Assembly: GCA_003640385.1 (NCBI GenBank)
Contig: RCAB01000071.1
Coordinates: forward strand, 62,001 to 126,000
Length of the DNA stretch: 64,000 nucleotides
Direction of reading: 5' to 3'
Origin: Setaria digitata
Lineage: Eukaryota; Nematoda; Chromadorea; Rhabditida; Setariidae
The position numbers and the translations under genes were made by a program. Under the pieces are notes generated by a model that worked only from the letters and a program-made list of their open reading frames with translations, did not search any database and had not been told where the DNA came from. Shown piece by piece: positions 49,336 through 63,100 of the stretch (within the stretch, counting starts at the first letter, position 1; every line of letters begins with the position of its first letter).

Positions 49336-52300
49336 CTGATAAGAAAGGTAATGTGGACAGGAGAGAGAATAATGAAGAGAGACAACTGTAATTTTGGATA
49401 CCTGGAATTAGAGGAGGTAAATAAAAACAGTCAATGTTAATAAGTAGAGTTGATGATAAGCTCATCTTATCAATAACAAACGTTCTATTCGCAATATTTT
49501 TTGTTCGACTTGCTTATTTCTTTCTAGTGTCAGTGATGTGATTAGCCCGCACAAAGTTAAAAACCGAAGATTAAAAGGTGTATATTATGGTACAAAATTT
49601 AAATCCAATAAATAATAAAAGTGTATGTGTGCATCTAAACAGACTACATGAATCCAAACGAACAAAATTTATGTTTGTTCAATGACTGTTTATTGCGTTT
49701 TGCATAAACAGCACAATTGAACAGATATTTATGACCTAAAAAATCATCTGAAATCTTGCAATACAAATAAAACTGGGTCCAAAATTAGAGGTAGGAAAGT
49801 TTCAACATCATAACGGGACGGTCGCGGAAGCGATGACGTTATCTTTTTTATAACTTTACAGTGAGTTCTATTCCTCTTTTTTTTCTCTCTGATAATTAAT
49901 ATTAGCATGAAGGATGTATTTAGCAAATTAAATGAGGATGAGAATAGTTTTGTTTATAGATGAAAATAAATTTTTGTGAAATTCACAAGCGCATGAATTA
50001 AAATAACTCGTATTACTAAAATAATCTGATTTATGTCAACTGATGATTTACTGACTCATCACACTAAAAATTGGTGATGAGGTTACGATTTTGTCAGAAC
50101 AAAATGCCTTGTTAATAAAGTTTATCAAAAGTACTCCTTTTCGGGCACCATCAAACTTGACAAGATCCCACGTGATGATATCAATAAAAACTGAATAAAA
50201 TGATTATCGGAAGAAAAAAGCAACAGAATGTTTCGAATTCATCCCAGATGACACACTATATTTGAATAAACATCGTTTTATTGTAGCTTTCTAAATCACA
50301 GAAGATGAACTGCTGCATACACAAAGAAAAGATTTCTAGGATAGATGATACATCAAGGAAATGAAAGTGCTGGTGAAAATTTAAAACTTGGCAGCTAAGA
50401 TAATAAGATGAGCTTGGTTTGAGGGGAAACAAAAAGAGGAGTTTGTACAAAGTTAAGTAGCTCCGTCCGATATATTTGTATTTTAAGAAATGAGCTTTCG
50501 CAACTGTTCCTCTTTACATCCAGACAACTGCATCGAGCTACGCAGCACGGCAAGTGCTTATAAGTCGAGAACTAGTCCTCGAGCTGCTTTCTTTTCCCCT
50601 TCTACTCTATACCATCCTGTTTTAGAGGATACCAATAAACACACAGTTCTGAATTCAAATGCTCTCCAAAAATGTGCATATAGCTTAGTCAACTAGGTCG
50701 TTTTATTCCATCCTCTTCCACCTATTTCTTAATATTAACCTACTTTTGAAAATCTACAAATTATTCGTCAACATCACTACTTTTTAAAATTCATTTATTG
50801 CACCTTGTAAGATTTTTCAGCCATATAACCAATTTGATTCAAGGCATTCATTTACAGCTATTTCAAAACTTCGTGTTTGAGATCACTATGCCTTTGTTTA
50901 AGAAAAGTTTTTTGAAGAGTTATAAATTGTATTTGGTACATGTTGCAGTAGTAAGAAAGAAAAAAATTAGAAAAATGATAAAATTAAAGAGCTTAATTGT
51001 TATTACTACATCAAATTGGACATAAAGCAAGAAAGTCAACTGAATTCTGAAGTCAGGTATAATCAGTATCATTAAACATTTTTCAGCCTCGAAGAAACCA
51101 GTCCTTTTCATGACGTACTATGAATTTTCTTTCACTTCTTGCTGAACTTTCATTTCCTCGAAGAGGCCCGAAAGGATCACATTTTCAAGAAAAAAGTTGG
51201 AAATAATAAATTGGTTTACGGCCATTTATCACTGGTTCAATTCAGTCTTTCCTACTGGATTTTTTACCAGGGTTGGGCTAAATTAATTTCTATTATTCGT
51301 TAAAAACTTTGGATCTCAGACTTTGGATTTTTTTTTTTGCCTTACAGAATATTATTTCATTGAAAAAGTGAAGAAATAAATAAGGCTTTGTTAAAAAAGT
51401 AACAGCGAAATAAACTGTAGCTGTATTAACTGCAATATAAGATTAGCAAGTAGTCACCGAAAAAAAATAAGCAATGCCATAATTCTAGAATGTATCTCTA
51501 GTGCTTGTAAAGCGTACTTGTGGTTTCGTTGCATTCTGTGTGAATTTCTTTCTTGTAACTAATAAAACAGTTATGAGAATGATATTACTGACAGGAAACA
51601 TTGTATCTAGTTATAATATAGCTCTAATTAAGTGTAATTAGGGATGTCTTTAGGAATAATTTTTGTAAGCCCTTTCTTGTAACTTTCTGACTTTTTAAAG
51701 ACACGGAGAATAGTGCTTTCAAGTTTTTCATCCCGAAAAAGTGCCAAAACAAAATACAGATTTAAGATCGGAAACCAAAGAGGGCATAGTTTTGACTCTT
51801 TTTCTAAAAACAAGTAACAGGTAGTTAATTTCACTGAAAGTCATAAAATTTCCTTCTGTTAATACATCCGCTGCACAAGCAGTGCCGTTTTTTGCAAACT
51901 TCAAGAAATATTTAGTGTTTTAACATTATCAAGGTCACCACTTCGATCCCTGGAGTAATCGTTATTGCCGTGATTTTTTCTTTTTTTTTTATAACTCTTC
52001 ATACTTTTTTTTTCTTTTTGCATAGTTCTCCACGTTCGAAATATTTATTTCTTATACAGAAACACTGCCATAAAATATTTTCACAGAAATTTGGACACAG
52101 GGAATTGGAAGGCGAGTTAACTTTGATGGTGCCTTCACAACTACTTTGAGGGATTTAGTTAAAAAGCAACAATTTTGTCAGAATCCAAAATTCACTTCTG
52201 ATTAGCCAAAATTTGGTGCAAAGGCCTGAATAGGTATGTCTCAAGTTGTATAAAGCATCTATATATAAAAGCAAAAGAGTTCGAATATGCATAGAACAGA

Positions 52301-52934
52301 CAGGGAAGAATGAAAAAAAAAACGAAATGCAGTAAAATTCAGAGTGTACGAAAATTTTTACGGAAGTGAACGCAGAAGATGAACTTTAGAATTCGTAAGC
52401 CTCAGTTGTTGTTTTAGTTCTTTTTTTCTCTTAACATATAAACACAGAATGTGCTGAGTTAACGTAAATTAAAAAATTAAGAAAATATTCGGCAAAAAAA
52501 AAAGGAATTGAAAAAAGCATATTCGAACAGAATAATAAAAATCAGTTATGTGGAAGCTGATGATCCAAAACTGAACAGAAAGTATTTTTAAATGGAGAAA
52601 CCCAAGTCCAGTTTTTTTCTATAGTCCTAAAATGAACTAATCTAATGAAATAGCACACTGATCTCTTGTTATCAGGATACCATCGTTTGCGTTCTTTTTT
52701 TGATTGGTGAAATTCGCCCTTCGGTCTTCAAATATCTGTAACGACCAAAATTTCCATTTGAATTTTAAAACTTTTCCAATCTAATTTGTGTGCTGTGCAA
52801 TAATTTCAACTGCAAATCATGAAGTCATATCTACATAGTCAGTTATACATGCTCGAAAGTTCAATTCTATTTCTCAGTTCTATTCAGTTTAAAGCGAAGA
52901 ATAAATAGATTAACATGTAAATTATTTGACTCGC
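46887..52934. other. Gene-poor region upstream of ALP/Enigma
   Basis: About 6 kb of AT-rich DNA that likely includes the ALP promoter. Acceptor-like sites lie just upstream of its ATG, for example TTTTCAG near 46938. Open frames here are short and lack splice or family support; one at 47373-47594 begins with a hydrophobic, signal-like stretch. A TG microsatellite lies near 49.3 kb. No RNA gene was recognised. Confidence 0.5.
49262..49331. repeat. TG/CA dinucleotide microsatellite
   Basis: An uninterrupted TG run of about 13-14 units lies at roughly 49303-49329, preceded by a shorter TG run at 49263-49274. It is likely to be length-polymorphic. Confidence 0.9.
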
Positions 52935-54074
52935 CTCGAGAACGTGAATGTTATTTTTAGCCGATGCTTCACAGAATGTTGAATTGTATCGAGCTGCATA
53001 TTGCTCGCCAGCATTTCACGACACTTCTCGATTTTCAACATCGTCACATTTATTGCCAATCAGAATCAGTGGGAACTGTAATTTGTTAAAGCTCTGATCT
53101 TTTTCTTCGTACTAAATTTGCTTGAGAAAAAAACTTGTCCAATTTTAAGATTTTAAATTAGTTATTAGTATTCATTATACATTGAAGTTATAAAATTATT
53201 CATCTTCATAAGGTCGTTATAAAAGTTCGAGTATTATGTAATCGAAATTTTCGTTTAAAATTTGAGCAGTTATCTCAAGAGACACTAACGTGGTATTTTT
53301 GCCGAATTCGTAACAAATTCTGAAATATTTCAACTGTATTTGCAAGACTAGTTGAATCAGTAATCGAATATATTACGATGAAACCATTTCCATTTTTCAT
53401 ATACAAATCACGCATTACGATAAACTGCTTCTGTAAGAGGTTAACATAATAAAATCTAAAATCCTGAATTCAATAATGTAAATTAAATTAGTAATGTTCT
53501 TGAAATTTATTTTTATTTTTTATATTTCAAGGCGATTTTTTTCTTTTGAGAAAGCTAAACTTCGAGATTCGTCATTTTAAGACTTGCTTAATCTTATTTC
53601 AAAGATGATCTCAAAGAGGATATATTATTTGTTTGCATTATAACATCTGCTGAAAATAAAATATGATTTTCGTCCAATGATTTTTTTCAAAGCTTATATC
53701 TCAGAAATCCGGTTTATTCAATGGAAAATTAATAACAGGAACAAATGATCGATGAAACAAGTAAAAACTTATAGTTCCAGCAGTGTCAAGGACTTCTAGC
53801 GTACAAGTCGTCCCATCAACGACAATTTCTTTCTTGCAACTATTTTCTATTGTGGGATCATATTGTTTCAAAAACATTTCTTTTACTAATTGTGTTGTTT
53901 GGAACTTAGCAAAATTAGTATATCCGATACTAAGAAAAAATGAAACACTAATAATCCAAGGAATTTTACCAGAGCACTCTTCCCGACACCACCGCTTCCA
54001 AGTAAAACTTTTATATTCAGGCATAGCTGCACACTGCACTTGGGCTGATATCTAGAACTCAAAGTGCAACCCAA
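52935..54074 (-). pseudogene. Ras/Rap-like small GTPase, probably a pseudogene
   Basis: Minus-strand exons of a Ras-superfamily GTPase can be followed through G1 (LGSGGVGKSAL, ~53970), switch I (YDPTIENS), G3 (VLDTAGT), MRDLYMKNG and G4 (ILIGNKCDD) to G5 (CEASAKNN). Several defects are visible. The usual short N-terminus MPEYK (ATG at 54022-54024) is out of frame with the G1 motif by one base. An in-frame TGA at 53016-53018 lies between G4 and G5. The two nearest splice junctions add one or two residues compared with the family, as if the original sites were lost. The last exon ends at a GC donor, and no C-terminal CAAX exon was found. A longer ATG at 54074 (MGCTLSS) restores the frame to G1 but not past the TGA. 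Switch I resembles Rap/Ras rather than Rho or Rab. Assembly error remains possible. Confidence 0.62.
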
Positions 54075-54962
54075 TTTTTATTATTAGTAGAAAGAAATGA
54101 CCATTGTTATTTCCATTTCAAGACACCAAGAAGGAAAATTATCAGAAAATGTGCAGTAAAAATTGTTATTCAGTCACTACAAACATTTAGAAAATTATCA
54201 GAAAAGTTTCATTTTGCTGAAGACTCCGAGTTTGATCTAGAAAGTAGCTGTCGTTCCCATCCTTAACCTTGTCTTCGTTTCAATTAATGCAAGAAAAAAT
54301 AAAATTGTAGACTTTGGATCAGAAATAAAACATAGAATTTCTGTAGAATCCAGAATTGACATAGTACACTACTACTATTCTCGAAATCATTAGTAATCTT
54401 GTATTGATACTCTTTTCTCTTTATAATAAAACTTTGATTATAAATGAAATTTTCTACTAGTGAAATTACAACATAATCAAACAAAGATTAAAGATCTAAT
54501 GTAAAATTAAGAAATTGATGAAGTGTATCTGATATTGCTAAAGAACATGATGTATAAGACAGAGGGAATGATTGTAGATTTATTATTTTATTAATTGATA
54601 CGACGCCATTTGCAAAAAGTCACCCAATTCTTTACATTTTATTATATTCTTCAGTAAGTTGATAAAATGCAAGTATATGCACTTCAGTCACGGTGTAATA
54701 TATAACTTTGGGATTTTGATGCTTCCAAAATTATTATTTCGTAATTAACTATATTTCGCTCACATTGATAGTTCCAGTGAAAAGTTTCAGAATTAGATTA
54801 GTATTTCATAAACACAAATGTTTGGAAAATCAGATATTTATATTTCACAGTCCACACAGAGACTCAAAATTCGGAAGGGAAAAGTCTAGGTAAAGTTTTA
54901 GAGCCATATTTCAGTCCGTATGATGAAATTTACGAATAAACTTACTTAAATAGTGAGGAAAT

Positions 54963-54995
<33 letters not shown>

Positions 54996-56405
54996 TAGAA
55001 AACGTTTTTTTTTTTTTTTTTTATCCAATTCATTCGGAAAATAAAGAAGGATTCGCCTATAACTGGCTTAATAATGCTGAGAAACTTACATGCCAATAGT
55101 ACTTGAAAATTCATGTAAACTCGACGGCAATGAAACAACTGAACTAGTAATAGAAAGTGATACTGAACGAAAAATTCAAGAAAAACGATAATGAACAGGA
55201 TATAAATAGTGAATCAAGGTATGTTTAAGCATTTTCTTTGCATCTGATTTTCCAAATTGGCTGGTTTGGTGGTAACATAATTTTCATTGTCCACCTTGAA
55301 ATGGATGAATCTGAACTAAACTTTTGGGAAATTAACTTTTAATACTTTTTGAGGCCCAGCACCAATAAAAGGAAAGGTACAAAAAAAAAAAAACAACAAA
55401 AGAGAACTATTGTATATTGTATTTGCAAAAAGGTGAAGAATAGAATGAAGCGATCAGCAAAACCAAAACAACACTTAAAATTTAGAGAGTCGCCACTGGG
55501 TTGTATAGATGTACCTTCGCATTTAAGTGCGAACTTACCAACCCTTTGTATATGCTGCATGTTATATAACTGAGTTCTTTTTAAATTTTTTATATGAAGC
55601 TGTTTCATGACGGTTTGTTCAAATTAATAGCTCTGAACAAGAGCATTTTCCATTTAAGCTACTATTTTTTTTTAAATGAACAGAGATCCCGAGGTTATTG
55701 TCATTCATTTTACATTAATTACAGAACCGTGAGATCTGAAAAATTATTTTAGTTTTAAATCTTAATGTATTGTAGTGTTCCTTGTCACAGCCGTGCATGA
55801 CTTAACATAAGAAGCATTACTAAAAAAAGTTCTTTCAGCAAATGATGTATCACGAATAAGAAGATACTTTCTCTCAATTTATAACTTTAAAAATTATATA
55901 TTTCTTCAATCCTTTAATAGACAAAACAAAGAATTACGAAGCTCTACTGGTATTGATCTTCCTTATTGAAAAGTGTTAAAATTTCTTTATAAAACAAAAA
56001 TATGATACAGTAAATAAACACAAGTAATGACTGTTTCATTATCTCCTTTCTCAAATCAGTCACTACTCATCAAATGATTATTAGCTAATAAATAATCATT
56101 TTCAAAAATTTTATTACAGAATCATTCTTGGGATTTTAAGCTCTAAATGTGCTAAAATTTTTTCCAGTTTTGTTAAATGAATTGCTTAAATACAAACTTG
56201 TTAAATGTTATTAAATTTTTAAAAGAGCAGTATTTGTTGTGGAAAATTAAAATTTCTTTCAGCATGACTTAACTTTTGTTTCTATTTGGCAGTGTATTTA
56301 CCTCTCTAGTCCAGGACAGATGACCAGACAAGTCCTACATAATTTCTAAATGAAAAAAATAGGCTGATAATGAAACGCATTAAAGAAGTAGCAATTAAAG
56401 CACAC
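54075..56405. other. Intergenic, AT-rich, with poly-A and poly-T runs
   Basis: No supported exon. Adjacent homopolymer runs occur at 54968-54993 (A) and 55006-55021 (T), which together can form a simple hairpin. Another A-run lies at about 55380-55393. Confidence 0.5.
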
Positions 56406-56564
56406 TAGATTCCTAGCTTCATACGTTTCTACGGATTTCTGCACCAACTCAATTATTCGTTCTCTATTACTTTCAGTTCTATTTTTTTCACGAAGAATCT
56501 TATCGTTTTCGACGCAGGCATTGCAGATGATATTATATGCTTCATTTTTACGTTCGATAAGAGA
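56406..56564 (-). CDS. Unassigned helical exon
   Basis: This minus-strand segment follows a strong acceptor (TTTTTCAG) and is open for about 53 codons. It starts SLIERKNEAYNIICNACVEN and contains ERIIELVQKSVETYEAR. It is rich in charged residues and predicted helix, and looks like part of a coiled coil. The 3' boundary is uncertain: AATCTA|GTGTGC is the nearest donor. A partner could be the 57447-57626 segment upstream on the same strand: splicing its ...DFIDL|GTATTT donor to this acceptor keeps phase. I do not recognise the protein. Confidence 0.33.
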
Positions 56565-57446
56565 CTGAAAAACAAATCGTCAAAAAATAAAAAAAAAAAA
56601 ATAATGAACTTATGTGAATTTGCACAGCACCACTTAGAATATTTCATCGCTTAATTTAACTTTGACGCTTCTCTCATTAATTTCAACATCGTTCTTTAAA
56701 AAGAAGACTGGAGTTTCTTGTCAAAATATTTACTCAATTTTCAAGATTTATACATCACTCAATACAATTTCTTTTTCTCGGTAAAATGTGGAAAACTCTT
56801 TAACTTGAATCAGTTAATCGAGCAAAGCTATTTTACTGGATCTCTCTCCTATTCTATATGTTCCTTTCTTTAGGATTCAGAAAACGATTAAAACTGGCAA
56901 TACTGAAAAAAAAAAAAAAAAAAAAAAGAAAAACAATCTGAAAACACATGTATAAAATGGTTCGCACTGGAATATTCTCGAATTCAAGAAATGTGTTTGA
57001 TCAATCCTGGATTTTTCCACTTCTCTTCTAACCGCTTTCCTTTCCTAAACTCCCCATCTACCTGTTATATTTGAAATGAAATGAAGCTTTTCATCTTAAT
57101 AACCATTCTTAAATTCACACTATTCCACTGGATGATTTCCCGAATTCAAGTGGGGTAGTTCCACTTTTTTAGTGATAAATTTACTTCAGTGAATTTGAAA
57201 AACTGTTTGAAAACTGATGAACTCTTTATTTGCTTGTTCCTAATTTTCTTCACGCGAATGGATTACTTTCAGCTAAACAAACTGAATAACATATCTTACT
57301 CAACCATATATGCTTAACTTTTTGCGTACAATTTTCTGATTATTATGAAACAACTGCTTAGCTTCGAACTGAAATTTTTAAAAACAAAATAATATCTCGA
57401 ATTTTCTTTTTTTGTTAAATTCCTTGATTCACATACCCAAATTCCC

Positions 57447-57626
57447 TTATTCATCATGCTTTTCAAAGTTGTTTAGTTCTGCATGTTGCTCTTCTTTCAG
57501 ATCCAGTGATGTAATCAAGCTAAAAAATACCAGGTCGATAAAATCTGCATCATCTAATAGAAATTTGGTGCTTAAGTCTCGGTAATCAGCTTCAAATAAA
57601 AATCGGAAGAACCACCTTTCACTCAT
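57447..57626 (-). CDS. Candidate small protein or exon, 59 aa
   Basis: The open frame from ATG to TAA encodes 59 residues: MSERWFFRFLFEADYRDLS, then FLLDDADFIDLVFFSLITSL, then a charged end (KHDE). The composition, with acidic and aromatic residues alternating, looks more protein-like than the surrounding DNA. A donor-like GTATTT after DFIDL would allow splicing to the 56.4-kb exon in phase. No convincing acceptor precedes the ATG. Function unknown; either a stand-alone small ORF or a first exon. Confidence 0.3.
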   Translation of the reverse strand: MSERWFFRFLFEADYRDLSTKFLLDDADFIDLVFFSLITSLDLKEEQHAELNNFEKHDE

Positions 57627-60127
57627 GAAATAACATCTTGTACCGTAGGAAGCTAGGGAAAATCATTCTATGAGATTTTCACGAGAGAGGGAGAGAGAGA
57701 GATCTGTAGATTCAATTAACTTCTAGAAATGTTTTTTAAATGAATAGTGTTTGAAAGTAGCAAGAAGGCACTTATGAGGGAAAACAAAATTATAATGAAA
57801 GAAATATCTTAGATCGTCATTAATATATTTGTGGGAAAATCGATAATTTTATTAATATAATATGTAAATATTGAAAATCCATCCAACGTAAACTTACTAT
57901 CATCCGAAGAAATGTTGGCTGCCACCAATAAGAACCTGCTTATATCATTAAGCTGGCAGCTTATCACTTTTCAATTCTTTGAAATGGCATTTCATCAGTG
58001 GATAGATAACTTACGAGAATTGAAGCTATTCGTGAAATCACTATGTTACTTCACAGTATTCGCTTCACAAACTATGCAGTTATTTCTCACAGTGAAGTGG
58101 TCATTAAATTCGAATATTTATTTAGAAATGTGTGATGCACAGTTGAGAGATTTTTGACAATACAAAAGCGCTTAAAGGTTAAAGAAAAAAAAAAACTTCC
58201 GCTGTTATGGATTTTTAAAGACGTAATTGCAATTTCAATTTTATAATTTACATTTATTTGATTTTATAGCATACACAAAAGCTTGTAAATCTTAGGCGCT
58301 TTTACAGTGAATTTTATTTATTTTTTCCGAAAAAAAAAATTGGGGAGTAGTTTGTCGGTTTATTTTAAGATGAACTATTAATTTCAAATTGATCATAAAG
58401 TTTGTTTTCTCGAAATCAAAAATTCTGAAAAACATTAGTAAGCAACATAAATTAGTTGGTCATGTGATAATTGTATGTTAATTGCTAGTACTTTTAGCGC
58501 CATTAAATATTCGATAATCTGTGAACTATATGCCATACGATATGTATTGATATAACCAACAGAAGCATTTTTGGGAAGCTAAATTCTAAATGCATTTATT
58601 TAAATCAGAAATGGAAATTATATCGATTAAAATTAATGGAGGTAAAATACTATAAACTGTCATAAAACTACAAATAAATTTTGTGCACAGTAGAAAACAT
58701 AAGCAGTATCATTTTTATAACATTTCTATCAACTACCTTAGTTTATCCGTAAGACAAGGGAGAACTCACAGAGAGTATGAAAAATCCTTTTTTTTTTTTT
58801 TTCGCAAACGTTACTGCAAGTGACCTGTATCGCACTGTTGTAATAATGGCTTGGGAAGGCTGAGAAAAACTGGGAAACTGAAAGTTGTAGTCAGAGAGAA
58901 CTTACTCAGCAAAAGTTTCCCTTATTGACCCGAACAACACCTACAACTTGAATTTACGAGAAACAGCACAGTTTAAAAAGGAAATAAGCCGATGGAACGT
59001 GTGCTGGGCAGAGTGTTGCAACACTACTTCAAGATTTGTGATAGTCTTGTAAAACCTTTCAGTTATTTTTGATTCGTATACTCCATGATCACTTTATTCA
59101 ACGACTTTACGATTTTCCCCAACAAATTCAAGAGTATACATATACAACGTAAATGTCGTATGCAGGTTGGTGATAAGTGTGGTGTGCATCATTCACAACT
59201 GAGGGACAAATCGATGATGAGGATGACATGGAAGAATGGAAAAAGAAGTTGTGTTGGGAGGAAAGAGCACAATGATTCAGGCGAGAGCTGTACTGTTTCT
59301 TCGCATGATATGAAGTTAGTATTTACATTCAATGTGCACAAATAAGCCCGTGTTTCAGTTATAAAAGCGCCTATAGCAAAAACAATATTACACAAACAGT
59401 TTTTTGACAGAGGGAGCAAACTATCAACCTTTCACATATTGCAGAAGAAAGGGTACTGCTGAATGTTAGCCACTGTCGACCATATGGCCAGATGACATAA
59501 GCAGTGCTCCGACACTAGGGTTCTTGACTCGATCATATATTCAACTCATCACAGTTCTACTTCCTGCTGAGCAGTAGCTTAGCCTCTCACATCATATCTC
59601 TGCACAAACATAGGCACAGCATACTAGTGCACAGTAACACTGTCAGGAAGAACTCAGAATACCTTAAATATGTCCCAAATTGGATCATGTAAGCCTTGTA
59701 TCGCGAAGGAAAGCCAAACAGCTAGAATGTACAAACCACAGATAAAGAACAGGAAGAGTAAAAAGATAGTTGGTTTTCACATCATCTCAATCATAGTACT
59801 GCAGCGAGACAGAAGTTAGCTCCTACTTGACTGTAACTAGCTGGAGTTCGTCAGGTGGTTATTGAGGGTGGATGGTGTACAGGGGTATAATACTGATTGG
59901 ATTCTAGGTGGTGCTCATTAACTAGGTGGATTAGTAGATAGATGTTGTGATTAATTCTTCATCAAGTAGCTGCTTTTTAGATTCTTCATTTTTATTCCGA
60001 AAAGCTTTTCTTCAGGAATCATATTTGTTCGGTTACATTGGTTAAAATGATTTTCATTTAGTGAACTGTGACTTTGCAGGAACTTTCAGAGAAAGTAGAG
60101 AACGAATATCTCCATTCCTTATATTTG
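57627..60127. other. Intergenic, upstream of isocitrate dehydrogenase gamma
   Basis: AT-rich DNA with a GA-rich patch near 57685-57702. The short open frames (57912-58157, 59085-59345) have no splice or family support. The likely trans-splice acceptor of the next gene (GTGACTTTGCAG) ends at 60079. Confidence 0.5.
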
Positions 60128-63100
60128 ATGTTGTCAGCGACTCAATTTTCGTCGTGTTTACTCCGAACTAATGGTATAAGCTCAAAATATGTTTATCGAG
60201 GACTAGCTCGCAGTACACAATGTGTTCCGGACAGTGATATGTACCGTTTTCGATCTTATGTCCTTCAGCAAAAACAGGTTTTTTTCACGTTTATTATCTA
60301 ACTGTACAACTTACCAATTACATAAATTGAATAAAAATGAAATGTATTGACAAGAGGTGGAAGCCATAGTACGGCAGAAATATGACCTACCATCTAATAT
60401 TATAAATCAGTTAATTGGATCCAAAGATACAGGCTATTCTCTGTTGTAATAATTATGTAGGAAATGTATACAAATTTTACACATTCACGATTTTAGCTCC
60501 AAAATTGCTTTTTTCTTTCTTTCTTGTTTGACATTGAAATAATAGGAGGTATTAGTAGCTCCGGATAGTTAAAACTCCACAAAATCATTATAATATTATT
60601 GTTAGGTTGCGTTTTTTGAAGACATATATGTAATATAAAAGAAATCTCTGCATTCTTTCAACCTTTCGCGATATATGTATGCGCTGAGTGGATATGGGAG
60701 CGTACTGTAAAGTGAATCAAGCCTATTTTTCAATTTACATTGCTCTCATATACATGATATCAAAGTAATTGTTAAGTCGCCAAAAATAACTGAATTTTAA
60801 TTCATGGGTTCTCCAGTAATCAAAATGTGTTACCTCAGTTTACTGTCGCAACCGTCCAGTATTGTGTTGGTGAGAAAATTCTTACCTTATTGCTTACTAG
60901 GAGTTATTTAGGCGAAATTGGCGAAATATGGTGGACGCCAAATGGTAACATTACTTGCAGGAGATGGCATTGGGCCAGAAATGATCGGCCATGTTAAGCA
61001 TATTTTTGCGCATGCTAATGTGAGCCCAGAAAATGCGATTTGTTTTATGTAGATCATTCATTTCATCTCCACTGTCTTGTAGTTTTATAATCAAACTGCA
61101 ATTATGAATTAGGATTTTATAAAAACACAGAATATTTCATGACTTGAGGATTACGATTTTAAGACCTATTTTACGATAGGTCCCCGTAGATTTTGAAGAA
61201 ACGCCGCTAACTTCCAACATGACTCATCTGGATACTGATATGGAATATGCCTTGCTCTCGATTAAGCGAAATGGAGTAGCTCTAAAAGTTTGTCTTTAAC
61301 TTCATTTACATGACCTCTTTCACTTTTCCTGTGGCTTGTGTTTTTGCGAAGTAAACAGTTTGGAAAAAAAAAAAAGCTTTTCTGCCGAATTTATTCTTGT
61401 GCGATTAAATCTAATTAAGGAACAGGTTTTGATACTGTTCCAGTTGCAAATAAAGTAGGTTTTCTCTGAAAATACATAAAACATGTCTTTATTAGAATTT
61501 TTTGTGCAAGTTGTAAAAAATTTGGCCATATTATTTCGATTTTGGGTGATTGGTTAATGGGAGAGGGAGAAGAAGATCCAATCTTTTAAACGTAGTGAAA
61601 ACATTTCTTTTGTTTTGGAACGATTTTGCTTTATTCAATCACGATTAATTTTATATAATTGGTAAAAGAGAATTGTTTAAAACTGACGAAAATAGCGGGC
61701 TGTTAGTTGATATGAAACATTCTTAAGATTGCCGTAATTAATTTTCCCAACAATGGTAGACGCCTTATTAATTAAAAACAAAATTTTTAAGGGCAATATC
61801 GAGACTAAATTCGATGTCCCGCAATTTAAATCACGGAATGTTGAATTACGACAGCGTTTGGATCTTTATGCCAATGTTTTACATTGTGTGAGCATACCGT
61901 CTATTCCTTCACGGCAAAACAATTTGGATATATTAATCATAAGGTTAATTTGCTGTCAAAAATTTTAAGAGTTTAACTTGGAAAGTCGTGCTTGTAAACT
62001 GAAAATTCAATCATTCGTAGGGGCGGTAGCAGAAGGACTAATTTGTTAACAGACAGTGCACAAGTTATTGTTGCTGCTCATTTAAATGTAACCAACCTGG
62101 TTATCCCTTTTTCTAAGTTTAAATATTTGAGTTTGCTTTTTGCGCTTTGTTTTTAGAGAAAATATGGAAGGTGAATATTCTGGACTTGAGCATGAAGCTA
62201 AAAAAGGAGTCGTTGAAAGTTTAAAGGTTATTATTTCTTTGTTAACTTGTTTGCAAGTTGCTGTAAGTAATTTTCATTTTATGTAGGAATTGTTTAAAAT
62301 TATGTTGTTTGAAACCTTCGCTAGAAAACTGCTGCTAGATTCAGCAGTCCTTTGAAACAAAGGAAATTTTCTTTCATCTCTCTTACGGTTTATTATTATT
62401 GTTTATTTCTCTGTTAGGATTTATAGATTGTCACACGTAAAAATATTGAACGTATTGCCCGTTTCGCATTCGAATATGCTGTATCACATAAGAGGAAGAA
62501 AGTAACAGCAGTTCACAAGGCTAATATACAAAAACTCGCAGATGGCTTGTTTCTTAGAGTGGGCCTTAACATTTCCTTTGTGTTTTAAGTTATGTAATAT
62601 GTATTTGTCTTTGCACTATTTCTATTCTTTAGGATGGATCATATGCATAAATATAGTAGATTCACACAATTGAGAGTTTGAAGCTTTCTAGTCTTCTAAT
62701 TATTCAATTCAGTTGACAAAAATAGGTTCTTTTTGTGCTGAGTTAACTCCCTATTGTGAATTTAACCAAAATTGTTATTTTTACTTTTATTTTATTTTAT
62801 TTTTTATTTTAGCTGTGATTTTCCAGGTATGTAAAGAAATAGCAAAGAGTGAATATCCACAGCTCCAGTTTGAGTCAATGATTGTAGATAATGCGTCAAT
62901 GCAGCTCGTTTCTTGTCCGCAACAGTTTGACATTATACTTTTGCCTAATCTTTACGGCAACATAATTTCAAACATAGCTTGTGGTCTCATTGGTGGAGCT
63001 GGATTAGTGTCAGGTGTGAACATTGGTTCCGAATATGCTGTTTTTGAGACGGTTTGTATTTTAGCAGTCGAAAATTTCTGTTATTCTAATTTAATTCTGT

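Noticed and set aside
49222..49440. 72-codon plus-strand frame
   Set aside because: Its middle is just the TG microsatellite read as Cys-Val repeats.
54968..55021. Poly-A next to poly-T, possible retroelement tail
   Set aside because: No target-site duplication or element body is recognisable, and homopolymers are common in this window.
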